Assembly: GCA_030428915.1 (NCBI GenBank)
Contig: JAUIDM010000002.1
Span: 1-40,623, forward strand
From: Alphaproteobacteria bacterium
GTDB lineage: Bacteria > Pseudomonadota > Alphaproteobacteria > Rhodobacterales > Rhodobacteraceae
Reading direction: 5' to 3'
Length of the DNA: 40,623 nucleotides
In this document: positions 18,694 to 27,113 of the stretch, piece by piece
Layout of the letters: each line of letters starts with the position of its first letter
How positions within the stretch are numbered: the stretch's first letter is position 1
The notes under the pieces: generated by a model
The model's database searches: none
What the model was told of the DNA's origin: nothing
The model's input: the letters and a program-made list of their open reading frames with translations, nothing else
Translations under genes and position numbers: made by a program

Positions 18694-18961
18694 AGCTGTC
18701 GCCCCCGTGGAGCTTGCGGTTCGTGGTCGGCGGGGTTTCCTGCAATGTGATCACCAGGACATCGAGAAAGTTCGGATCCCAGTCCGCGGCTTTCCAAAGC
18801 GCCGGCCAGGCCAATCCTGCGGCCAAGGCAACCACCCAGCTCTGCACCCAGAGAAACAGAAGCGTCGAGCCGAAGAGCCAGACCATGGCGTACATGATCG
18901 GCAAGCCCATCAGCTTGGGCGGCCTGAGAAGGCCGATGAACACGCGGGACTGGTCGGACAT
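18683..18961 (-). CDS. virB3: T4SS protein VirB3
   Basis: 92 aa with two TM segments; SRVFIGLLRPPKLMGLPIMYAMVWLFGSTLLFLW; between virB2 and virB4. Confidence 0.85.
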   Translation of the reverse strand: MSDQSRVFIGLLRPPKLMGLPIMYAMVWLFGSTLLFLWVQSWVVALAAGLAWPALWKAADWDPNFLDVLVITLQETPPTTNRKLHGGDSYAP

Positions 18962-18970
18962 GGGTGCTTC

Positions 18971-19261
18971 TCAGGTCGTCCAGATTGCGGCGACGATGGT
19001 GGGGGCTGCGGCAATGCCTGCGATCGCGACCACGACCCAGAGCGCCTGGCGGAAATCGAGGATGCCGAAGAGCCAGGAGAGGAACACGCCGATCAGCGCG
19101 AGCGTGCCGATCACGATGCCCAACGGGCCGGTGATCGCATCGACGATGCCTTGGAGAAGCGTCTGCACGGGCGAGAGGTCGATGCTTTGGGCAAGCGCCG
19201 GTCCCGCCAGCACGATGAGGGCCATCGCGCCGAGCGCGACAATAGAAGATTTGGACGTCAC
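18971..19261 (-). CDS. virB2: T4SS major pilin VirB2/TrbC
   Basis: 96 aa, signal sequence and two TMs; LSPVQTLLQGIVDAITGPLGIVIGTLALIGVFLSWLFGILDFRQALWVVVAIAGIA. Confidence 0.88.
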   Translation of the reverse strand: MTSKSSIVALGAMALIVLAGPALAQSIDLSPVQTLLQGIVDAITGPLGIVIGTLALIGVFLSWLFGILDFRQALWVVVAIAGIAAAPTIVAAIWTT

Positions 19262-20028
19262 GAAAGGTCTCCTCTCAGCCGCTGGAACACGGCTGTCACA
19301 CGGGCCACATGGCCTTGGGTTTCTCGAAAGGGGGGAATGCCGCCATGGCGGGTGACCGCATGGGGACCGGCATTGTAGGCCGCGAGCGCCAGCGCGGGAT
19401 CGCCGAACTGCTCAAGCATCATCAGAAGGTAACGGGCCGAGCCGTCGAGGTTCTGGGCGATATCATGGGGGTCGACACCGAGCTCGTGGGCGGTGTCGGG
19501 CATGAGCTGGCCGAGCCCGATGGCCCCGACCGGGCTCAGCGCAAGCGGGTTATAGGCGCTCTCGACCTCGATATTGGCGCGGTAGAACAGCGCCCAATCG
19601 GTGACCGACAGGCCCGCCTGACGCAGAGCGTCATGGCTGCCGTAGCGCAGCGCGGTTGTTTCGATGGCGTGGAGGATTTCGGGTGAGGCGCGGACCGCGC
19701 GCGGGGCGACCGCTGCTGCAGCCGTCACATCGCTCAGGGGATCATCATCCCCGCGGGACTGCGGCGCTGCAAAAAGAAAGAGGCGATCTGGAAGGGGCCC
19801 ATTCCGGGCATCGTCGTCGCCGGTGAACGAGCGCAGGCTGCTCGTGGTCTCGGCCATGTCGATCAGTCGGCCATCGGGGCTGACCTGGAAGATGAAACCG
19901 TCGGCAAGGGCCGGGGGTGCTGAACAAACACCTGTACCCAATGCAACAACGAGCGCAAATGCGCGGTCAGTTGTCCTTGACCAGAACCGGGCCGGTTCGT
20001 GGCTCGGGCGTGCGCCCGGGTGCTGCAT
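19258..20028 (-). CDS. virB1: Lytic transglycosylase, VirB1-like
   Basis: YNPLALSPVGAIGLGQLMPDTAHELGVDPHDIAQNLDGSARYLLMMLEQFGDPALALAAYNAGPHAVTRHGGIPPFRETQGHV; ATG at 20028 precedes the signal peptide. Confidence 0.88.
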   Translation of the reverse strand: MQHPGARPSHEPARFWSRTTDRAFALVVALGTGVCSAPPALADGFIFQVSPDGRLIDMAETTSSLRSFTGDDDARNGPLPDRLFLFAAPQSRGDDDPLSDVTAAAAVAPRAVRASPEILHAIETTALRYGSHDALRQAGLSVTDWALFYRANIEVESAYNPLALSPVGAIGLGQLMPDTAHELGVDPHDIAQNLDGSARYLLMMLEQFGDPALALAAYNAGPHAVTRHGGIPPFRETQGHVARVTAVFQRLRGDLS

Positions 20029-20326
20029 GGCGCTCGCGGGCGCCTTCGATGAGCGGGATGCTGGCAGTCGTGCAGCCCATGTCGGCAAGGAAGCTGACAA
20101 GTCCGACAATCGTCTTGAACTCGCGAACCTTGAGATAGCTACGGCTCGTGACGAGCATCTTGTCGTCACGCCCGTCTTCAGCAACGGCACGGATGACCCA
20201 TGTGCCGTACCAACTGTTATGGCGCTTTTCGGCGCCTTCCTTGCAGACCACCTCGATAAGGTAGTGTTCGGCCAGCAGGCCGCGCAATCCGTCTTCTGTA
20301 ACCACATTCGGTGCTTCTTCTATCAT
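19967..20326 (-). CDS. Hypothetical protein heading the virB operon, overlapping the virB1 start
   Basis: MIEEAPNVVTEDGLRGLLAEHYLIEVVCKEGAEKRHNSWYGTWVIRAVAEDGRDDKMLVTSRSYLKVREFKTIVGLVSFLADMGC; 62-bp overlap with virB1. Confidence 0.65.
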   Translation of the reverse strand: MIEEAPNVVTEDGLRGLLAEHYLIEVVCKEGAEKRHNSWYGTWVIRAVAEDGRDDKMLVTSRSYLKVREFKTIVGLVSFLADMGCTTASIPLIEGARERHAAPGRTPEPRTGPVLVKDN

Positions 20327-20391
20327 GGCCTTCCCTTGGGTCCTTTCCTGCCTGAGGTGCAGTACCGGTCCCACGGGTTCGAAACACCGTG

Positions 20392-20421
20392 GGCGATACA
20401 AGACAACATGAACGATGGCAA
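20392..20421 (-). promoter_or_regulatory. Promoter-like shared box, copy 1 (upstream of the virB operon)
   Basis: Minus strand TTGCCA-TCGTTCATGTTGTCTTG-TATCGCC; 17-bp spacing between -35-like and -10-like hexamers; closely matches 24963-24992. Confidence 0.55.
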
Positions 20422-20520
20422 GACAATTAAAACGACTTGACGCAGATTGCCTTGCTCCGATAACGGTGATAGCTGACAAAGCCGTGATCTTAAAGGCGGC
20501 AAAGGAGTTTTGCCCTGCAC

Positions 20521-20796
20521 ATGTCCTGTGCGTGCAACATTCCCCTGGCGCTGCTGATCACCGTCCTTGTGGTGAGTGGTCCGGCCCATGCCTGCATTCC
20601 GCCCGAACGGCCGTTCCTGCCCGCATCGCGAGAAGACATGCGCGCCTATGCGGACCTGATCCGGGGGGATTTCGAGGCCTACATCGCCGACGCGCAGAAC
20701 TACTTCCGTTGCATCGACGAGGAACGCGCGCGGGCCTTTATCGAAGCCAGGGAAGTGAGCGAGGAATACGGGCGGTTCGTCGAGGCTGTCGAGTAG
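20521..20796 (+). CDS. Small secreted hypothetical protein
   Basis: MSCACNIPLALLITVLVVSGPAHACIPPERPFLPASREDMRAYADLIRGDFEAYIADAQNYFRCIDEERARAFIEAREVSEEYGRFVEAVE; signal peptide. Confidence 0.65.
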   Translation: MSCACNIPLALLITVLVVSGPAHACIPPERPFLPASREDMRAYADLIRGDFEAYIADAQNYFRCIDEERARAFIEAREVSEEYGRFVEAVE

Positions 20797-20976
20797 CCCC
20801 TTCCCGCCGGCACTGGGCACCCCTCATCCTGTGCCGATGATACGGCGATGATTTTGCTAGAGGATGTTCGGTCTGTAACCCGTCCAAGGCACGCCACGCA
20901 TCAGTTGCTTATGCGGCGACCATGCGGTTCAATCAGGGTTCGTCTCCGGCCAATTTACAGAAAGGATTTACACCCC

Positions 20977-21978
20977 GTGTCTTTGCGTTTCTGGCAACGT
21001 ATCCGTCTTGCGCCCGGGGTGACGCTGAACCTCTCGAAATCGACAGCATCTCTGTCGTTCGGACCGCGCGGTGCCAAATACACTGTCAGCCCCCGGGGAA
21101 ACCGGGCCACACTCGGGCTGCCGGGCACGGGCCTCTTCTACACCATTCAGGACCGCAAGGGCGCGCGTGCAGCCACCCCAACACGGGACAAGCTGTCCCT
21201 CGGGTTTTTCCGAAGGCTCGTGACCCCACCCGAGGAAAAGGCGCTCATAGACGGGCTGCGTGCGCTCAACGACGGTGATGAGAATGCGGCGCTGTCCCAG
21301 CTGGAAGCCGCAAGCGATCTGCCCGACTCCGCCTGGATGGCCGGCATGATCCGCTTGAAGCAGGAGGCATTTGCGCGGGCGCGCGGGCATCTGGAAAGCG
21401 CGCTTGCGGCGGGCGACAGGCTAGGCGCGCAGTTCGCGAAATATGACCTCTCGCCCCAAATCACCCTGCCGATCGCCAAGGGCATCTTTGCTCACATCTC
21501 CCCCACCGAGCGCGGCACACGGCTTGCGCTGGTGGAACTGTGCGAGGCGAGCGGAGACGCCGAAGGCGCGGCGCAGCATCTCGAGCAGCTGATGGTCATC
21601 GCACCGGAGGATCCCGTGGTGCTCTTGTCCTTCGTCCAGATCGCGCTCGACGTACCCCAAGATCACAACCTGCTCGACCGGGTGATCGCCCTGACCGTGG
21701 CCACCCAGAATGAGACACCGATCGACACGGGCATTCTGCTCTACCGTGCTCGGGCGCTCGCGGCCCGCGGCCTGCTCGACGCCGCCATCGACGTGCTCAC
21801 CCGCGCGGGCCGCCGTCGCAAGGACCGCCCCGATCGTCTTCTCCACCAGATCCGTCATGACCGCGCGGAGCTTTACGAACGCGTGGGTCGCAAGGCCCAG
21901 GCACGCCGTGAGTTCGAGAAGCTCTTCGTGGAGGCACCGGAGTTTGAAGGCTTGGCAGAGAGACTGGGGTTAACGTGA
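20977..21978 (+). CDS. DUF4236 domain protein with TPR-like C-terminal region
   Basis: N-term VSLRFWQRIRLAPGVTLNLSKSTASLSFGPRGAKYTVSPRGNRATLGLPGTGLFYTI (DUF4236 pattern); GTG start with upstream AAAGGA; helical repeats after residue 90. Confidence 0.8.
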   Translation: MSLRFWQRIRLAPGVTLNLSKSTASLSFGPRGAKYTVSPRGNRATLGLPGTGLFYTIQDRKGARAATPTRDKLSLGFFRRLVTPPEEKALIDGLRALNDGDENAALSQLEAASDLPDSAWMAGMIRLKQEAFARARGHLESALAAGDRLGAQFAKYDLSPQITLPIAKGIFAHISPTERGTRLALVELCEASGDAEGAAQHLEQLMVIAPEDPVVLLSFVQIALDVPQDHNLLDRVIALTVATQNETPIDTGILLYRARALAARGLLDAAIDVLTRAGRRRKDRPDRLLHQIRHDRAELYERVGRKAQARREFEKLFVEAPEFEGLAERLGLT

Positions 21979-22345
21979 ATCGTTCGACGGGTCGGGCGGG
22001 AAGTTGCCGTTCGCTGCGCATTGGATGAATGACCCAGGTTCGTAGTGGAGCGGACGTTCGGTGCCCCGCCGTTGGTCAGCCATCGCCCCCTCGGCTCTCG
22101 TCATCCGCTGATTATGAATAATGACCCTCGTAAGGTAAGATGGGCGCTTTTCGGTTCTCGAGATAAAAGTTAACCCTTTCCGTAGGTTGGATCGATCCTG
22201 AAATGGATCTGCCAACATTTCTCGGGTATGTGGGCCGATCGCTCTACGCACTCGGCCATGTCAATGGTGACTTTCGTTAGTGTATGGGTTTGACTATTCT
22301 CAAAGTGGCGAAATTCGGCGCTGACTAATTACGGTAGGTATTTAA

Positions 22346-23854
22346 GTGGCGAGAAGTATCACTGACGAGGAAATCGGCTTGATAAAGGCCTTACTTGCTA
22401 GAGGCGAGCGCAATGTAGACATACAATTCCATTTTAACCGGCCAGATAGGCCAGTCAACTCTGGGCGCATTAGTCAAATTAGTAACGGAACTTACGGGCC
22501 AAACGTCCCTGCTGCATCACAAGTTGAGCTCGCGAACTTCCTTGCGATTTTTCAGGTTGCTGGGGTTAGCGTGGCCAAGGATGCGTGGCGGGTTGCGTAT
22601 CGCTTCCACCCCGTGGGACAAGGCATGCTCCACTCTGGCGAATTGCGTCAGGGAAGCCGCCAGCCTTTCACTTGGGTATATGATTGCGGCAGCGTCACCG
22701 CGGCAGCACAGGTCGAGAGCGAGCTCAATGACTTATGCACCGCGCGCAACGCTGCGCCTGGATCAAAACCCAGTCTCGATTTTGTCGCTCTGTCTCATTT
22801 CGACGCCGACCATATTTCCGGCCTCGTGTACCTGCTTGGGCTTTTCGAGGTGAAGATGATCCTCCTGCCCTTCCTGCAGCTCTGGCAGCGGTTCTGGATC
22901 GCGGCATCATCTGATGATCTCGACGCAGACTTTCTGCGGTTTCTAGTCGATCCCGCCGGCTACCTCCGTGACGTAGACGGAGGTGGGGAGGCGAGGATCG
23001 TTTTCGTGCCACCGAGCGCGGACGGCCCCCCGCCCCCGCCCGCGCCCGACGCCGGTCCGCCCGTCGGTCCGCGTGGGGAGGTCGACGACCGGCCGATGAA
23101 ATTACGACTGGAGACTGAACGCGTCCTAGACGTGGTCGGCGGCGAGATCCCCGGCGTGACAGGGCAGCGCCTGTCGGCGGCGGAATTCCTGAAAATGGGA
23201 TCGGTGCTCGACATCGACGGATTATGGGAGTTCGTCCCGTATAACGATGCACACCAAGCCAAGCGTTGCCCGGCAGGTTTCCCGGCGACCGTCGAGCCGC
23301 TGATCAAGACCTTGCTAGACGCCAACCATCCGGCCGATCGGAAAAAGGCCCAGGATGCACTTAAAGCCCATTATGACACGACCTTCGGCAACAGCGCCTA
23401 TCGCCGCAATATCATCTCACTGTTCCTGTACGGCGGTCCGGTGTCGACACCTGCCGAGGCCTATTTCAAGACCGGCGAGACACAACTTGGCAATATGGCC
23501 TGTCACCACAAGCCAGATAGGCCGCGCCTATCCGCGACCCATTTCTCGATGCTGTTCACAGGAGATGGTTCGCTGAACTCAAAGCCGCGCCGGACTGGGT
23601 TCGAGAATTTCTTCACGCCCTATGGCCGCCTCAGCAAGGCCTCGGTTTTCCAAGTGATGCATCATGGCGCGTCCGGGAACTCGTCGCCCGAGGCCGCAGC
23701 CCTTGTGATGCCGCGCGCGAGCATCTTTTGTTCCGACCCCAGCAAGGGCCAAAAGCATCCCGATGCTGACGTGTTGCGGCAGTTCTGGCCCTATAACTGC
23801 ATCCAAGTCGATGATGCGATCGGCTGGCTGATGCTTGGGGTGTTCGTGTTCTAG
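22346..23854 (+). CDS. HTH-like N-terminal domain fused to a ComEC-type metallo-beta-lactamase domain
   Basis: N-term ITDEEIGLIKALLARGERNVDIQFHFNRPDRPVNSGRISQISNGTYG; LSHFDADHISGL metal motif; MLFTGDGS; FQVMHHGASGNSSPEAAALVMPRASIFCSDPSKGQKHPDADVL. Confidence 0.82.
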   Translation: MARSITDEEIGLIKALLARGERNVDIQFHFNRPDRPVNSGRISQISNGTYGPNVPAASQVELANFLAIFQVAGVSVAKDAWRVAYRFHPVGQGMLHSGELRQGSRQPFTWVYDCGSVTAAAQVESELNDLCTARNAAPGSKPSLDFVALSHFDADHISGLVYLLGLFEVKMILLPFLQLWQRFWIAASSDDLDADFLRFLVDPAGYLRDVDGGGEARIVFVPPSADGPPPPPAPDAGPPVGPRGEVDDRPMKLRLETERVLDVVGGEIPGVTGQRLSAAEFLKMGSVLDIDGLWEFVPYNDAHQAKRCPAGFPATVEPLIKTLLDANHPADRKKAQDALKAHYDTTFGNSAYRRNIISLFLYGGPVSTPAEAYFKTGETQLGNMACHHKPDRPRLSATHFSMLFTGDGSLNSKPRRTGFENFFTPYGRLSKASVFQVMHHGASGNSSPEAAALVMPRASIFCSDPSKGQKHPDADVLRQFWPYNCIQVDDAIGWLMLGVFVF

Positions 23855-24113
23855 GTCGTTAAGGTCGTTCCCGACTGCTGTATGGGCGACAACGGTTCGA
23901 AACAGATAACCGGTCGTCCAACGGCGATGCCCGTATAGTCGCTCTTTGGCGCAAAGAAGTGCCATCGAGCCCCGATCGGGCCTTGGCGTATGACTCCGGC
24001 CTGTCAGTCCATGCCGCACGATGTCGTTGATGACCGGTTCAGGGAAGCTGCGCTGCAGCGAAGGGCTTTTCTGAGAACGGCCGCTCAGGGCCGGGCACGT
24101 CAGTTGTGGCGCT

Positions 24114-24713
24114 TCACTCCAGATCGACGTCGCCCAAGCGCGGTGCATGGACATGCGTTCGGACCAAGAACGCAGCGGCAGCGCCGGCGATGGCACCGAA
24201 GAGGTGCGCCTCCCACGACACGCCGGGTTGGCCCGGAAGAACGCCCCAGAGAATGGAGCCATAGAGAACACCGACCACCAATGCCGCGCCCAGCGTGATC
24301 GGCGAGCGATCCACGAGGCCACGCACGACGAGGAAGCCGAACCAGCCGAAGACCAGCCCTGACGCACCGATATGAGTGGCCGAGCTGCCGAACAGCCAGA
24401 CGAGAGCGCCGCCGAGCCCGATCACCACGGCGTTCACCGGCAGCAAGGCCCGCGTGGTTGTTGCCACCAGCAGTCCACCCATCACCAGCAGCGGTGGCGT
24501 ATTGGCCATCAGGTGCCCGAAGCTTCCATGCAGGAGGGGCATTGCGATGATACCATCCAACCCACCGAGGTACCGTGGGATCAGCCCGAACGCCGGGTTC
24601 AGGCCGTAGCCGGTGATCCAGTTGACGACCTGGATCGCCCAGAGCACGGCGATAAACGCGACAAGCGCCGCGGCGCGCCGCAGGAAGGCGCGCATTTGAT
24701 CCCGGTTCATCAT
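24114..24713 (-). CDS. Rhomboid-family intramembrane serine protease
   Basis: Active-site motif [19 protein letters not shown] and [17 protein letters not shown]; multi-TM. Confidence 0.9.
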   Translation of the reverse strand: MMNRDQMRAFLRRAAALVAFIAVLWAIQVVNWITGYGLNPAFGLIPRYLGGLDGIIAMPLLHGSFGHLMANTPPLLVMGGLLVATTTRALLPVNAVVIGLGGALVWLFGSSATHIGASGLVFGWFGFLVVRGLVDRSPITLGAALVVGVLYGSILWGVLPGQPGVSWEAHLFGAIAGAAAAFLVRTHVHAPRLGDVDLE

Positions 24714-24962
24714 GGGGGCGACAGTAGACGTCTCCGCAAGGCCTTCAACGGCTTTCGCTCGCTTCATAGGATGCGGCTATGGGACCGAGGTTCAGGGCGG
24801 AGAACCTCGCCACGGCTCAAACCAAGAGCGCGGCTGCCTACCGATGGCTATGATGAGGCATCAGAGCCTCATCTCCAAGAATGGTGAACGCCTTTCCACC
24901 CCTTGTCGCTCTCTTTCGAAGCACGACCGAGGCGAACGCCGTTTCTTGGCGATCAAATCTGC

Positions 24963-24992
24963 TTGCTATCGTAAGTGTTGTTTTGTATCGCC
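24963..24992 (+). promoter_or_regulatory. Promoter-like shared box, copy 2
   Basis: TTGCTA-TCGTAAGTGTTGTTTTG-TATCGCC, about 26 bp before ATG 25019. Confidence 0.55.
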
Positions 24993-25018
24993 ACACTATT
25001 ATAGATGGAGTCGGCGTC

Positions 25019-25675
25019 ATGAAACACAAAGTCCGGACCGCGGCAGCCGCCGCGGCCATCACTGTATCGAGCCTCGTCGGTTCGGTCGAGCCGGCGCAAT
25101 CCTACCAGGTCGACTGTGCCATTCTGCTCTGTCTGGCAGGCGGCTGGCCGGCATCGGCGCCCTGTGCCCATGCGCGTGCGGTCTTCATCCGCAGGATCAC
25201 ACCTTGGCCGATCGAGCCACCCTTGCAGATCTGGCGTTGCCCGATGGGAGCGTCGTTCAACGCCCCCGCCCCGCTCTCGCCGATGGAACGGCTTTACGAC
25301 ATTGCCTTCCGGGCGGCGCCTCAGGTCAGCGTACCGCAAGCTCCTCTGCCCCTGGTCCAAGTCCAATCAGACGAGCAGGCCGACATCGACATTTCGGGCG
25401 ACGCCTTCGACTTCGTCCGCAGCATCCGTGTCTTTCACATCCAGTTCAGCCAACGCGAAAACAGTGACGGCGACTGCAACACCTACGACGCCACGCGCCT
25501 CGGTTCCTACGGTGTGCAGGGTGACTATCGATGGACACGGTCGAGTGTCGCCCAGGTCCCGCCCGCATCACAACTGCCAGACACCGGGCACTGTAACTGG
25601 GTCAGCTACCGCTCGGTCTTCGTGGACTGGCGAGATCATGAGGGGAACTACGGCTTCGAAGAGGTCCGCTACTGA
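25019..25675 (+). CDS. Secreted hypothetical protein
   Basis: MKHKVRTAAAAAAITVSSLVGSVEPAQSYQVDCAILLCLAGGWPASAPCAHARAVFIRRITPWPIEPPLQIWRCPMG; signal peptide; ATG 25019. Confidence 0.7.
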   Translation: MKHKVRTAAAAAAITVSSLVGSVEPAQSYQVDCAILLCLAGGWPASAPCAHARAVFIRRITPWPIEPPLQIWRCPMGASFNAPAPLSPMERLYDIAFRAAPQVSVPQAPLPLVQVQSDEQADIDISGDAFDFVRSIRVFHIQFSQRENSDGDCNTYDATRLGSYGVQGDYRWTRSSVAQVPPASQLPDTGHCNWVSYRSVFVDWRDHEGNYGFEEVRY

Positions 25676-25838
25676 ACTTGCCCGGGCCTGCCGGAGGCAG
25701 GTCCGCACCTGATCATCTTGCACCTGTGACGGTGCACCGAACCCAAAAAGGGAAACGACGCCAGACCGAAAAGCCTGACGCCGCGCTAGAAGAACCCGTG
25801 AACAAGGAGCTTCTAACGCACTGTCAGAACCGCCGCAA

Positions 25839-25882
25839 CCAGCAAAGTTGTTTTGCTGGCAAGAATGTTGTTTGCTCTCGGC
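25839..25882 (+). promoter_or_regulatory. Operator-like dyad plus a diverged third copy of the shared box
   Basis: CCAGCAAA-GTTGT-TTTGCTGG (25839-25859) overlapping TTGCTG-GCAAGAATGTTGTTTGC-TCTCGGC (25853-25882); GTTGTTTTGC/GTTGTTTGC direct repeat spaced 20 bp. Confidence 0.45.
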
Positions 25883-25913
25883 ATGGGGTCGTCTCTTACA
25901 GGAGACACCGACC

Positions 25914-26756
25914 ATGGAACCCACGACCGGCCTGATCCTGAGACGGATCACCCAGACAGAGCTGTCCGTTTCCGCTCACAAGCTGGCGACCGTCATCCTC
26001 GACGCCATTGCGTGGAAGGAGGGATACAACGGGCTGCCGCGCGGGACGGCCGCCTTTACCCTCGCCGACCTCGCGTCGAAGATGGGCATCTCGCGCCAGT
26101 ACCTGACCGAGCTGCTGGCTGAACTCGAGGCGTCCGAACTGGAGCTGAAGCGAGAGAAGCCCAACGGTAAGTTCGCCCCTTGGCTCTTCCGCTTCACAGC
26201 CTTCGATACCGAGGACGGAGATCAGGATGTTGCGTCAGGCACAGGCGACACATCACTATCTAGAGAAAGAAATAACAAAACTATCTTCTCGGGACAGATC
26301 ACCATTTCTGAAACATCGAACGTCTTTCAGACTTGTTGGGCGGAGTTGATCAAAGCTGCGAAGAGGGCCCTGCCCTGCTGGAACGTCGACACGCAGGTGA
26401 TCTGGGACCGCTTCTTGGCTTTCAACCGAGCGCGCGGGAACGACAGGGTTCCCGCCGGCTACCTTCTCGGGTTCATGCGCCGATGGCGCACCTCACCCGA
26501 TTCGGTAAGCCGACCGGCGGAAGCGCCATCTCCGCAGCAGGCGGCTGACCCACGGGAGCGGGAGTTGCACGCTCAGATCAAGGCCGCACCCAGCGGTAAC
26601 CGGCAGTTTCACGCGTCAGACCTGTGTCGGCTCATCGGGCAGGCTGCCTACGACGCGCGGGTCGTCGATGTCATCCGGCAGTTCGGCTGTCCAAGGTTTA
26701 CGGCCACCCTTGCGGTGCATGGTCAGGCCGTGATGGCTGGAGAAATTCAGCGATGA
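25914..26756 (+). CDS. HTH-domain protein (plasmid/ICE-type regulator or replication-associated)
   Basis: LSVSAHKLATVILDAIAWKEGYNGLPRGTAAFTLADLASKMGISRQYLTELLAELEASELELKRE resembles a winged-helix/HTH; ATG 25914 with upstream GGAGA. Confidence 0.65.
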   Translation: MEPTTGLILRRITQTELSVSAHKLATVILDAIAWKEGYNGLPRGTAAFTLADLASKMGISRQYLTELLAELEASELELKREKPNGKFAPWLFRFTAFDTEDGDQDVASGTGDTSLSRERNNKTIFSGQITISETSNVFQTCWAELIKAAKRALPCWNVDTQVIWDRFLAFNRARGNDRVPAGYLLGFMRRWRTSPDSVSRPAEAPSPQQAADPRERELHAQIKAAPSGNRQFHASDLCRLIGQAAYDARVVDVIRQFGCPRFTATLAVHGQAVMAGEIQR

Positions 26757-26776
26757 ACGAAAATACACTGGATGGG

Positions 26777-26790
26777 TTGACATGGATCAA
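26777..26790. promoter_or_regulatory. FNR/FnrL-type box
   Basis: TTGAC-ATGG-ATCAA fits TTGAY-N4-RTCAA exactly, 36 bp before arsR ATG. Confidence 0.65.
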
Positions 26791-26791
26791 G

Positions 26792-26814
26792 GCGCATATG
26801 CGCTACGACGCATA
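26792..26814. promoter_or_regulatory. Candidate ArsR operator dyads
   Basis: GCGCATATGCGC palindrome (26792-26803) and TATGCG-CTACGA-CGCATA (26797-26814) just before arsR. Confidence 0.5.
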
Positions 26815-26825
26815 ATCATTTAACC

Positions 26826-27113
26826 ATGCAGGATGTACTGACCGCCATTTGCGACCCGACCCGCCGCGCAGCACTCGCCCTTCTCTGGGATGGGGGAGAG
26901 CACTGTGTTTGCGAATTGATGGCGAGGCTCGACGCGAGCCAGAGCCGGATGTCGCGGCACATGAAGGTGCTGCGTGAGGCCGGCCTCGTGCTGGACAGAC
27001 GCGACGCGCAATGGGTGCGCTACCGCCGGAACCCCGACCTCGCGCCGGAATTCGCGGCCGTGATCGACGCTGTGCTGACCGCCGAATTCAATCTTGAAAG
27101 GAAGGTCGCATGA
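26826..27113 (+). CDS. ArsR-family metalloregulator
   Basis: DPTRRAALALLWDGGEHCVCELMARLDASQSRMSRHMKVLREAGLVLDRRDAQWVRYR; CVC motif as in As(III)-sensing ArsR. Confidence 0.92.
   Translation: MQDVLTAICDPTRRAALALLWDGGEHCVCELMARLDASQSRMSRHMKVLREAGLVLDRRDAQWVRYRRNPDLAPEFAAVIDAVLTAEFNLERKVA

Noticed and set aside
23970-23983. CCCGATCGGG palindrome in the convergent gap between the MBL and rhomboid genes
   Set aside because: Only 10 bp, GC-rich, no U-tract on either strand; chance is plausible.
25687-25736. Small hairpins CCTGCC-GGA-GGCAGG and TGCACC-N6-GGTGCA after the 25019 gene, considered as a terminator
   Set aside because: Short stems without a U-tract; not enough for a terminator call.
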